Origin: JBEKLJ01 sp050010255
Lineage (GTDB): Bacteria > Acidobacteriota > Terriglobia > Bryobacterales > Bryobacteraceae
Direction: 5' to 3'
Length of the DNA: 22,503 bases
Assembly (NCBI GenBank): GCA_050010255.1
Contig: JBEKLJ010000032.1
Location: forward strand, 1 to 22,503
This document shows, one piece after another, positions 13,514 through 19,790 of the stretch. The notes beneath the pieces are model-generated. The model worked only from the letters and a program-made list of their open reading frames with translations. It searched no databases and was not told the origin of the DNA. The position numbers and the translations under genes are program-made. The stretch's first letter is position 1. Each line of letters starts with the position of its first letter.

Positions 13514-14473
13514 ATGGATAACGAAATCAACACTTTGCAAGCCGCAATCCTCCATTTTGCCGATCTCGACAACTGCTTGGACTACCTGGTGGCTCGGCGG
13601 TGGCCCAGGGGCGTCATTTGCCCCACCTGCGGCTCCAAGGACGTGTCCTTTGTTCCCTCGCGCCGCGTCTGGCAGTGCAAGACCCGTCATCCCAAGTGCC
13701 AGTTCAGCATCAAGGTCGGAACCATCTTCGAGGACTCCCCCATTGGCCTCGACAAGTGGCTCTGTGCCATGTGGATGGTGGCCAACTGCAAGAACGGAGT
13801 CTCTAGCCACGAGATCGCCCGAAGTCTGAGCGTCACCCAGAAGACTGCCTGGTTCATGCTTCATCGAATCCGGCTGGCGCTGCAAGGATGGTCCCAAGAG
13901 AAGCTGGGCGGACCCGGCAGAGAGGTCGAAGTAGATGAAACCTTCGTCGGCGGCAAGGCCCGGAACATGCACAAGGCCCGGAGGCTCCGAATGCTGCAAG
14001 GCAAAGGCGGCGGAGCAGTCGGCAAGGCGGCAGTTCAAGGCATGCTGGAGCGCGGTGGGCGGGTCCGAGTGAGCGCTGTCCCAGATACTACCTATGTCAC
14101 CCTCGTACCAAACGTGAGGAAGCATGTCGAACTTGGATCGAAGCTTTACAGTGACGACGCTTCGGCATACTTCAGGCTGCGCGCCGACTACATGCACGCG
14201 ACCGTTGACCACACCGAGCGGTACGTCGATGGGGCCATCCATACCAATGGCCTGGAGAACTTCTGGAGCCTGCTGAAGCGCACTCTGTCCGGGACCTACA
14301 TCAGCGTCGAGCCGTTCCACCTGTTCCGCTATTTGGATGAGCAGGCGTTCCGCTACAACTTCCGCAAGGACATGAACGACGGCGACCGCTTCAAGTTGGC
14401 CGCGTCGCAGATTGTCGGCAAGCGGCTGACCTACGCCGAACTGACCGGCAAGGTGGGGCAAACGTGGAACTAG
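13514..14473 (+). CDS. IS1595-family transposase (ISXO2-like DDE, zinc ribbon)
   Basis: A 319-aa, apparently intact transposase. An N-terminal zinc ribbon has CPTCG (C36, C39), C55 and C62; a helix-turn-helix-like region follows (VSSHEIARSLSVTQKTAWFMLHRIR, 96-120). The catalytic domain shows EVDETFVGG (D141), LYSDDASAY (D214/D215) and HTNGLENFWSLLKR (H243, N245, E248), the arrangement of the ISXO2-like DDE family, ending with FRYLDEQAFRYNFRK. Length is normal. It lies 48 bp inside the left end and is transcribed inward from a promoter that overlaps the inverted repeat. Its stop overlaps the stop of the convergent 65-aa gene by 4 bp. No frameshift or premature stop is seen. Confidence 0.95.
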   Translation: MDNEINTLQAAILHFADLDNCLDYLVARRWPRGVICPTCGSKDVSFVPSRRVWQCKTRHPKCQFSIKVGTIFEDSPIGLDKWLCAMWMVANCKNGVSSHEIARSLSVTQKTAWFMLHRIRLALQGWSQEKLGGPGREVEVDETFVGGKARNMHKARRLRMLQGKGGGAVGKAAVQGMLERGGRVRVSAVPDTTYVTLVPNVRKHVELGSKLYSDDASAYFRLRADYMHATVDHTERYVDGAIHTNGLENFWSLLKRTLSGTYISVEPFHLFRYLDEQAFRYNFRKDMNDGDRFKLAASQIVGKRLTYAELTGKVGQTWN

Positions 14474-14667
14474 CCTTGGACATCTGCCCCGTGGTCCTCG
14501 GCGGAAGGCTTCGTAGCTTTCCGCTTGGGACCACGCCGACGCGGATTCGCTTCCGACTGCTTTCGGTACTCGGCTTCGCGGCGCTGAATCTCGGAGTGGG
14601 GAACGGAGAGGATGCGGTCCACAAGTTTGGCGAAAGCAGCAGATTCGATACCGGCTTCTGACTTCAC
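14470..14667 (-). CDS. Small basic passenger protein of the IS1595 element
   Basis: A 65-aa protein from GTG 14667. The N-terminal half is helical (SAAFAKLVDRILSVPHSEIQRREAEYRKQ) and the tail is strongly basic (ANPRRRGPKRKATKPS). No family is assigned with confidence. Similar small proteins with a 'LLSVPHSEI-RRE' core followed by Lys/Arg are, from memory, common in mobile and host contexts. It is convergent with the transposase and overlaps its stop codon by 4 bp, downstream of the 196-aa gene on the same strand. It could bind nucleic acid or the transposase; both are inferences. The absence of an ATG start and its small size lower confidence, but the composition is clearly protein-like. Confidence 0.6.
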   Translation of the reverse strand: MKSEAGIESAAFAKLVDRILSVPHSEIQRREAEYRKQSEANPRRRGPKRKATKPSAEDHGADVQG

Positions 14668-14707
14668 AGTTCAATGCTACCACCATTTGTAGGCACCGAA
14701 TCCAGGC

Positions 14708-15298
14708 TCAGCCAAAGAGAACCCAGAGAATGCGACGTAGAAGGCCTCTCTTCCTGGGAGTAAAGCTGACAGGCGGAGCCGCCCCATGGGCCACTACACT
14801 GTCGAACTCCCGTTTCGTGGTCTTCCCATCGGTGCTCACCTTGACCGTGCAGACCCATCTGTCCTCCCTGAGCCGCCGGGATAGCTCTAGCTGGGGGTGC
14901 GGCAGGTATACGTGCGTAGCGTCGGGCCACATCGCCAGAAGGACCTCCGTGAAGGCCCCTGGCGCAAGGCTGACTGGGCTTGTCGCCTCGACGACGGGCT
15001 TGCCCGCCTCCATCCATGCGCGTATCAGGGGAGAATCCTTCACCGATACGATCTCCCCAGTCTGGCACCTGAACTTCAAGTCCACCTTCAGAACATCAAC
15101 ACGGTCTTGGAGACCGTTGATGATGGACAGAGAGGCACCCCACAAACTGCCTGCCTTGAGCATCATCGGGGTCCCGGTGCCTTCCCCTATTTGGATTTGC
15201 GGCTTCATCGCACGATGCTTCTCCAGAGCTTTCCAGGGCTGCCTCCAATGTCTTACGGCGCAAGATGCGAGGCAGGCGTACCAACGGAGATTGGGCAT
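14708..15298 (-). CDS. Unknown passenger protein of the IS1595 element
   Basis: A 196-aa protein I do not recognise. From about residue 31 (MKPQIQIGEGTGTP) it looks like one beta-rich globular domain (VDLKFRCQTGEIVSV, PVSLAPGAFTEVLLAMWPDATHVYLPHPQLELS, RWVCTVKVSTDGKTTKREFDSVVAHG), ending in a basic-hydrophobic tail (RKRGLLRRILWVLFG) that could touch a membrane or partner. The start is unsure: ATG 15298 and ATG 15208 are both possible. The frame also stays open and protein-like for 28 codons upstream of 15298, into the end of the DUF3800 gene, with no start codon. It follows the DUF3800 gene on the same strand and is probably co-transcribed with it. A joint function with DUF3800 is inferred from position only. 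Confidence 0.6.
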   Translation of the reverse strand: MPNLRWYACLASCAVRHWRQPWKALEKHRAMKPQIQIGEGTGTPMMLKAGSLWGASLSIINGLQDRVDVLKVDLKFRCQTGEIVSVKDSPLIRAWMEAGKPVVEATSPVSLAPGAFTEVLLAMWPDATHVYLPHPQLELSRRLREDRWVCTVKVSTDGKTTKREFDSVVAHGAAPPVSFTPRKRGLLRRILWVLFG

Positions 15299-15335
15299 CC
15301 CGCCATTGTCTCTCCCGCGCAGCCAGAACGGGATA

Positions 15336-16091
15336 TCACACCGTACCTCGTAGGCCCTCTCCAGTGGCCACCATCCTGTCCATCACTTCCTGAAACGCAC
15401 CGCGCCTGATATAGGCTACGGACATCGGCACCTGCTCCCCCATGATGGCCTGCATACTCTTCCGAATATATTCATCCCCCTGAAGGCGTCTGTCGGCGAG
15501 TTTCACACCCTCGTAGGCGAGTAGATCGGCCGGCTGCATCGCAGGGCACCGCCGCCACGGGAGCGGGGCGAAGGATACGAACTGCGGATTGGTCTCGTAG
15601 TGGCGGAAGGCCTCGAAAGCAGGTGCCACAAAATCTCCGCTGTCATGAAAGACCACCACCCCCTCATTGGGGAAACAACGCTGCATGACCAGAGCCAACT
15701 CGTTGAAACACCTGTCGGCACAGAACTTGTAGCACTGTATCCTTTGCTGGTGTTCTGAAAGCTCAGGGAAGACCGCAGCGTAATCCTCCAGACTCGCTCC
15801 AAACGCCATACCAAACGGTTTATGCTTGGCAATTATCCCAATGAGGTGCTTGCTGAAACTAATCTGGCGTTCCTCATCCCATCCCTCAAATTCGCCGTGG
15901 AGACTAGCGCAATCAGCAGCATGGTATCGAGAGATCCGAGGCAGGCCCAAGCGCAACGACAACAGGTTCTGGCACTCTATCTCGCCGAGCCACTTCTGCG
16001 CTATCCGACACCATACCCTCCGCGAAGCGAGCCACCCCCCCATGCAGATCGCGCGCTCGTTGAAACTCTCATCAAGGCAGAGTCTCAGCAT
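15336..16091 (-). CDS. DUF3800-family protein, passenger of the IS1595 element
   Basis: A 251-aa protein with the DUF3800 layout: LCLDES at the N-terminus (D7, E8), a central VVVFHDSGD (D150), and near the C-terminus MQPADLLAYEGVK (Q186, D189). The family is thought to have an RNase-H-like fold with acidic active-site residues, but its activity is not well established, so nuclease function is only a possibility. ATG 16091 places LDES at the usual distance from the start. The frame is open further upstream to the inverted repeat but holds no start codon. It is the first gene read inward from the right end of the element. Its base use (more A/T, codons such as aaa and cta) differs from the GC-rich host genes, in keeping with acquired DNA. 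Confidence 0.82.
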   Translation of the reverse strand: MLRLCLDESFNERAICMGGWLASRRVWCRIAQKWLGEIECQNLLSLRLGLPRISRYHAADCASLHGEFEGWDEERQISFSKHLIGIIAKHKPFGMAFGASLEDYAAVFPELSEHQQRIQCYKFCADRCFNELALVMQRCFPNEGVVVFHDSGDFVAPAFEAFRHYETNPQFVSFAPLPWRRCPAMQPADLLAYEGVKLADRRLQGDEYIRKSMQAIMGEQVPMSVAYIRRGAFQEVMDRMVATGEGLRGTV

Positions 16092-16185
16092 GAAGAAATA
16101 CCTAGCCAGTCCTCCGAACGCCTCGCGGAGATCGGCAACACTGATGACATCTTGAGCACATGCCCCATGATGCTCTCGTTTGGAA

Positions 16186-16210
16186 CTGATGAGTGAACTA
16201 TATTGTTGCC
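16186..16210 (-). repeat. Right terminal inverted repeat of the IS1595-family element
   Basis: On the minus strand it begins GGCAACAATATA and ends CATCAG, with four mismatches to the left end. Confidence 0.9.
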
Positions 16211-16218
16211 CACTAGGT
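16211..16218. repeat. 8-bp target-site duplication, right copy
   Basis: CACTAGGT, exact copy of 13458-13465. The 115 bp from here to the HAD gene stop hold nothing else I can support. Confidence 0.9.
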
Positions 16219-16333
16219 TTACATAATACCTGTTATCGGAAGTGGGATTGGGGGTTAAACCCAGCGCTTGCCAGGGCTGATCATGATAGGTCGCCAGGCG
16301 GGCGCCAGTCCTCGGAGGCGGGCGAGGGCGGGA

Positions 16334-16987
16334 TCACGACCTAATCCCACTCCTGGCCAGCGCCTCTCTGACCCGGTCCGGGGTCTCCCCTGCTCCGGAG
16401 ACGCGAACTACGTCGAAGCCGGCGGCGCGGGCGGCGGCCAGGCCGGCGTCGGAGTCCTCCACCACTAGCGGGCGCGCGGCGCCGAGGCGCTGCGCGGCGA
16501 GGAGGTAGGCGTCCGGGGCAGGCTTGTGGCGCGCGACGTCGCCGGCGCCCACGACGGCGCCGAAGCAGGCGCGTATGCCGGCGGCCTCGAGCGCGGGCTC
16601 GACCTCGGAGAGTTGGCTGGAAGTGACCACGGCCAGGCGGTAGTCCCGCAATTCGAGGAGGAACTCGAGCACCGCGGCCGGTATGGGCGGCGCGGCGGCG
16701 ACGCGCTCGCGGAAGAGGCGCTGCTTGGCCGGGTACTGCTCGTAGAGGCGGTCCACCGAGAGCCCGGGTGCGGCGAGCGGGGCGAGTTTCTCCACCAGCG
16801 CCCGGTCGGTCGAGCCGACGGCGTGGTTGCGGTAGAACTCCCAGGTGAGATGGATGCCGAGAGGCTCGAGAACCGCGGCCCAGCAGGCCCAGTGGAGCGG
16901 CTCGGTGTCGGCCAGCACGCCGTCGAAATCGAAGAGGATGGCGTCGTAGCGACGGTCGTCAGCGGTGCTAGGGCGCGAAGCGGGCAT
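16334..16987 (-). CDS. HAD-superfamily phosphatase (beta-phosphoglucomutase/phosphatase-like)
   Basis: A 217-aa cytosolic hydrolase. Motif I is FDFDGVLADTE (nucleophile D20, acid/base D22), motif II VVTSSQ (T122, S123), motif III K155 in HKPAPDAYLLAA, and motif IV VEDSDAGLAAARAAG (E177, D178). A helical cap lies between residues 30 and 100, as in the PGMB/GPH subfamily. Glu after DT in motif I (DTE) is common in beta-phosphoglucomutase-like and sugar-phosphatase members. The substrate cannot be told from sequence; a sugar phosphate or phosphoglycolate is likely. The gene is divergent from ilvE with 36 bp between starts, so their promoters must overlap. Start ATG 16987 has no clear Shine-Dalgarno. 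Confidence 0.88.
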   Translation of the reverse strand: MPASRPSTADDRRYDAILFDFDGVLADTEPLHWACWAAVLEPLGIHLTWEFYRNHAVGSTDRALVEKLAPLAAPGLSVDRLYEQYPAKQRLFRERVAAAPPIPAAVLEFLLELRDYRLAVVTSSQLSEVEPALEAAGIRACFGAVVGAGDVARHKPAPDAYLLAAQRLGAARPLVVEDSDAGLAAARAAGFDVVRVSGAGETPDRVREALARSGIRS

Positions 16988-17011
16988 TAGCGGGCGATCG
17001 CGAGGTCGTCT

Positions 17012-17017
17012 TATAAT
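17012..17017 (+). promoter_or_regulatory. -10 box of ilvE
   Basis: A perfect TATAAT ends 6 bases before the ATG at 17024, the same spacing as for the transposase. No good -35 is seen and no Shine-Dalgarno fits, so the transcript is likely leaderless. The reverse strand reads CATTATAAG, which may serve the divergent HAD gene. Confidence 0.6.
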
Positions 17018-17023
17018 GATCCC

Positions 17024-17968
17024 ATGTTAGTCCCCACCGAGAAGATCTGGCACAACGGCCAGTTTATCCCTTGGAGCGAGGCCAAGATCCACGTTCTCTC
17101 GCACGTCGTCAGCTATGGCAGCTCGGTGTTTGAGGGCATCCGCTGCTATTCGACCTGGAACGGGCCGTCCATCTTCCGCCTGCGCGAGCACGTGCGGCGG
17201 ATGATCGACTCCGCGAAGATCTACCGCATGGAGATTCCCTACCCCGCGGAGGAACTGTCGAACGCGCTGTGCGAGCTGGTGCGCGTGAACCGGATGGACG
17301 CCTGCTACCTGCGGCCGATCGCTTTGCGCGGCTATGGGCAGATGGGCGTTTATGGCGGGCAGAACCCCATCGAAGTGTTCCTGGCCTGCTGGGAATGGGG
17401 CCGCTACCTGGGCGAAGAGGCGCTGGCGCAAGGAGTCGACGTCTGCGTTTCGAGCTGGAACCGGATGGCGCCGAACACGCTGCCGGCGCTCTCCAAGGCG
17501 GGCGCCAACTACATGAACTCGCAGTTGATCAAGATGGAGGCCATGGCCAACGGCTACGACGAAGGGATCGCCCTGGACCCGGCGGGCTACATCAGCGAGG
17601 GCTCCGGCGAGAACATCTTCGTGGTGCGGGATGGCAAAGCGATGACGCCGCCGCTGGCGGCCTCGGTGCTGCCGGGGATCACGCGGGACTCGGTGATGCG
17701 GCTGGCTGAGGACATCGGCATTCCGGTGGTGGAGGCGAACATCCCGCGCGAGGCGCTCTACATCGCCGACGAGGTGTTCTTCACCGGCACGGCGGCCGAG
17801 ATCACGCCCATCCGCTCGGTGGACCACATTCAGGTTGGCTCGGGGCGGCGCGGCCCGGCGGCCGAGGCGCTGCAGAAAGAGTTCTTCGCGATCATCGAAG
17901 GCAGCAAGCCGGACCGGCACAACTGGCTGACGGCGGTGAATGCGCAGCAGCCGGTTACAGCCGCATGA
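17024..17968 (+). CDS. ilvE: Branched-chain amino-acid aminotransferase
   Basis: A 314-aa class IV (fold type IV) PLP enzyme for the last step of Leu, Ile and Val synthesis. It shows HVVSYGSSVFEGIRCY (27-42), YLRPIALRGYGQMGV (95-109), the PLP lysine K158 in ALSKAGANYMNSQLIK, DEGIALDPAGYISEGSGENIFVV (179-201), LPGITRDSVM and the C-terminal ADEVFFTGTAAEITPIRSVD. EGSGENIF and the GTAAEI phosphate loop separate it from D-amino-acid aminotransferases; length is normal. It stands alone, divergent from the HAD gene, with a 367-bp gap behind it. No attenuator or leader peptide is possible if the transcript is leaderless, so regulation would be at initiation. Confidence 0.95.
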   Translation: MLVPTEKIWHNGQFIPWSEAKIHVLSHVVSYGSSVFEGIRCYSTWNGPSIFRLREHVRRMIDSAKIYRMEIPYPAEELSNALCELVRVNRMDACYLRPIALRGYGQMGVYGGQNPIEVFLACWEWGRYLGEEALAQGVDVCVSSWNRMAPNTLPALSKAGANYMNSQLIKMEAMANGYDEGIALDPAGYISEGSGENIFVVRDGKAMTPPLAASVLPGITRDSVMRLAEDIGIPVVEANIPREALYIADEVFFTGTAAEITPIRSVDHIQVGSGRRGPAAEALQKEFFAIIEGSKPDRHNWLTAVNAQQPVTAA

Positions 17969-18335
17969 GGGACGCCTGAGAGCCCGTGACGAAAGTCGAT
18001 TTCGGGTTTAATGCGCGGCGCCAGGCGCTGGCACAGGGCGCTAGATTCTCCGCGGCGGAGGCACTGCCCGCGCGACTTTCGGCACGGGATCCTGAGGGTG
18101 GGGCGGCTGAGGGGCCAGGACCTCGAGAGCTCGGTCCGGACATCCACCTCCCCCGAGATTTTCATCCGGACCGGGCTCGCAAGAGGCTTCCCTTTTGTAG
18201 CAGGGTTCGGCGGCGGAGTTCCAGCTTGCAGATGGATGCGCGACCCGATTTCAACAACTTTGATTCTCAAGTATTACTTCGGATTATGGCCGTAGCCTTG
18301 TGGAAAAGCTGTAGATAAAACAAGAGGCGCATGAA
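17969..18335 (+). other. Intergenic region between ilvE and the nagA-type gene
   Basis: No gene or tRNA recognised in 367 bp. A GGTCCGG/CCGGACC inverted repeat (around 18132-18176) is the only visible structure apart from the weak promoter near 18260. No T-run terminator after ilvE is seen. Confidence 0.5.
18260..18287 (+). promoter_or_regulatory. Possible promoter of the nagA-type gene
   Basis: TTGATT (18260-18265), a 16-bp spacer and GATTAT (18282-18287) sit in a locally AT-richer patch. The start would be about 40 bases before the Shine-Dalgarno AAGAGG (18322-18327) that serves ATG 18336. Confidence 0.35.
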
Positions 18336-19466
18336 ATGTCGGAGCGAGTCGAGGGCACGGACGCACTGAGCGGTCGGCCGATCGTGGTCAGCTTTTCCCA
18401 GACCATTGAGGCCGTCGGCGCCGGAGCGGGCGGGGGTGGAGTCTTCCTCGCGCCGGGCTTCATCGACCTCCAGGTGAACGGCTTCGCGGGCGTGGACTTC
18501 AACTCTCCGGCGGCGCCCGAGGAGGAGATCGGGCGCGCGATTCGGGCCCTGCTGGCGAGCGGCGTCACGCGCTTCTTTCCAACCGTGATCACGGGATCGC
18601 CGCAGGACATGCTGGGGGCGCTCAAGAACCTGGCGGCGGCCAAGGCGCGGCTGGCCGAAGGCGAGGCCATCGAAGGCTTCCACGTGGAGGGGCCGCACAT
18701 CTCGCCCGAGGACGGCCCGCGGGGCGCGCATCCGCGGCGCTGGGTGCGGCGGCCGGACCTGCACGAGTTCCACCGCTGGCAGGACGCCGCGCGCGGGGCG
18801 GTCCGCATTGTGACAGTTTCGCCGGAGTGGCCGGAAGCGCACCGGTACATCGAAGGCATCGTGAGCGAGGGGGTGGTGGCCGCTATCGGGCACACCAACG
18901 CGACGGCCGGCCAGATCGCCGAGGCGGTGCGCGCGGGCGCGACCATGTCCACGCACTTGGGTAACGGCGCGCACGCGGTGCTGCCGCGGCATCCGAACTA
19001 CATCTGGGAGCAGCTTGCCGAGGACCGGCTGGCGGCAGGTTTTATTGTGGATGGCATCCACCTGGGCGCGGCGTTCCTGAGGGTCGCGCTCCGCGCCAAG
19101 GAGCCGGAGCGGCGCTTCCTGGTGACGGATGCGGTGGCGCCTGTGGGCTGCCCGCCGGGCCGCTACCGGCTGGGCGAGCAGGAGGTGGAGCTGACCTCCG
19201 AGGGGCGCGTGGTGCTGGCCGGGCAGACGCGCCTGGCAGGATCGGCGCTGCGCATGGACCAGGGCGTGGCCAACCTTATGCGGCTGGGCGGGTTGACGCT
19301 CAGCGAGGCCGTGGCGATGGCGACGCTGAATCCGGCGCGCGCGGCGCGGATTGCGGGGCGCGAACAGGGCCTGGTGCCGGGCAAGCGCGGCGACGTGGTG
19401 GCGTTCCGCCTCGGCAGCGACGGCGCCATCGAGATCGAGAGAACCTGGCTGGCGGGGCGGTGCTAG
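18336..19466 (+). CDS. nagA: N-acetylglucosamine-6-phosphate deacetylase (amidohydrolase)
   Basis: A 376-aa enzyme that removes acetate from GlcNAc-6-P in amino-sugar and peptidoglycan recycling. Signatures: APGFIDLQVNGFAGVDF (39-55), GFHVEGPHISPEDGPRGAHP (metal ligand E118), AAIGHTNA (H186), STHLGNGAH (H207), VTDAVAPVG (catalytic D265) and LAGSALRMDQGVANL. The NPARAARIAG and PGKRGDVVAF ends are typical of the superfamily. The metal-site segment is THLGNGAH rather than the THL(F/Y)NAM of E. coli-type NagA, and the Cys-zinc ligands of some families are absent, so it belongs to a divergent NagA branch. A related deacetylase substrate is possible. AAGAGG 8 bases upstream fixes the start at 18336. 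No nagB or transporter gene is adjacent. Confidence 0.85.
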   Translation: MSERVEGTDALSGRPIVVSFSQTIEAVGAGAGGGGVFLAPGFIDLQVNGFAGVDFNSPAAPEEEIGRAIRALLASGVTRFFPTVITGSPQDMLGALKNLAAAKARLAEGEAIEGFHVEGPHISPEDGPRGAHPRRWVRRPDLHEFHRWQDAARGAVRIVTVSPEWPEAHRYIEGIVSEGVVAAIGHTNATAGQIAEAVRAGATMSTHLGNGAHAVLPRHPNYIWEQLAEDRLAAGFIVDGIHLGAAFLRVALRAKEPERRFLVTDAVAPVGCPPGRYRLGEQEVELTSEGRVVLAGQTRLAGSALRMDQGVANLMRLGGLTLSEAVAMATLNPARAARIAGREQGLVPGKRGDVVAFRLGSDGAIEIERTWLAGRC

Positions 19467-19483
19467 CCGCACGGCAGGGCGCC
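19462..19483. repeat. 22-bp direct repeat, copy 1
   Basis: It begins GCTAGCCGCACG and matches 19598-19619 at 20 of 22 positions. It includes the nagA stop codon. Confidence 0.65.
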
Positions 19484-19524
19484 TTGCGGCGCAGAGGCGG
19501 TGCGGTGTTCCCGAGGGTCGCCAG

Positions 19525-19546
19525 GCGTCGGCAGGAGTGCCGACGC
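19525..19546. repeat. Perfect 9-bp hairpin
   Basis: GCGTCGGCA-GGAG-TGCCGACGC, a stable stem with a 4-base loop, 59 bases after the nagA stop. No T-run follows, so it is a palindromic repeat or an mRNA-end stabiliser rather than a clear terminator. Confidence 0.7.
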
Positions 19547-19597
19547 GGCACGCAAGCCCGGAACTGATCCAAACAACGGAAGTGCGTGCGCTACAGC

Positions 19598-19619
19598 GCT
19601 AGCCGCACGCCAGTGCGCC
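19598..19619. repeat. 22-bp direct repeat, copy 2
   Basis: Second copy of the 19462-19483 sequence with two substitutions, 24 bp before the 35-bp dispersed repeat. Confidence 0.65.
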
Positions 19620-19643
19620 CGCCGCCTCCGCGTTGTAGCGCGG

Positions 19644-19678
19644 GCTTTGCCGTCCTTTGGCATCCGCAAACGGACAGC
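19644..19678. repeat. 35-bp dispersed repeat, copy 2
   Basis: Identical to 11061-11095 and in the same orientation. Both copies are intergenic. Confidence 0.85.
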
Positions 19679-19790
19679 CTGCCGCCTCGACACTCTCTCG
19701 AAAACCCGGTTTTCATCCTCTGTTGTACGTCCCCGACGCATGGTCACTCGTGTCGAGGGCTCCGGGCGCGCCAGCACGGGCTAGCGAGCT

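Larger units (their letters stand above)
13466..16210. mobile_element. Complete IS1595-family insertion element with three passenger genes
   Basis: A 2,745-bp element bounded by 25-bp inverted repeats (21/25 identical, tips GGCAA) and an exact 8-bp duplication CACTAGGT. It carries an intact zinc-ribbon DDE transposase on the plus strand and three genes on the minus strand (65 aa, 196 aa, DUF3800). IS1595 elements are usually about 0.7-1.1 kb, but subgroups with passenger genes are established. The exact duplication and intact transposase suggest a fairly recent insertion. It landed between the FecR-gene terminator and the HAD phosphatase gene, apparently without breaking a gene. Confidence 0.92.
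19467..19790. other. Non-coding repeat and hairpin mosaic
   Basis: No gene is supported in these 324 bp between the convergent nagA and methyltransferase genes. The stretch holds the 22-bp direct repeat pair, a perfect 9-bp hairpin and the second copy of the 35-bp dispersed repeat. No T-run terminator was found for either gene. Confidence 0.65.

Noticed and set aside
13487..14686. 399-aa minus-strand open frame opposite the transposase
   Set aside because: Transposase on the plus strand is complete with zinc and DDE motifs; the antisense frame shows none and runs out beyond the element's coding logic.
16241..16351. AGTGGGATT / AATCCCACT inverted repeat after the IS1595 element
   Set aside because: Nine bases 93 bp apart, with one arm inside the HAD gene coding end; likely chance, and it does not match the element's ends.
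18267..19472. Long minus-strand open frame opposite nagA
   Set aside because: Antisense shadow; the plus strand has all amidohydrolase motifs and a Shine-Dalgarno.
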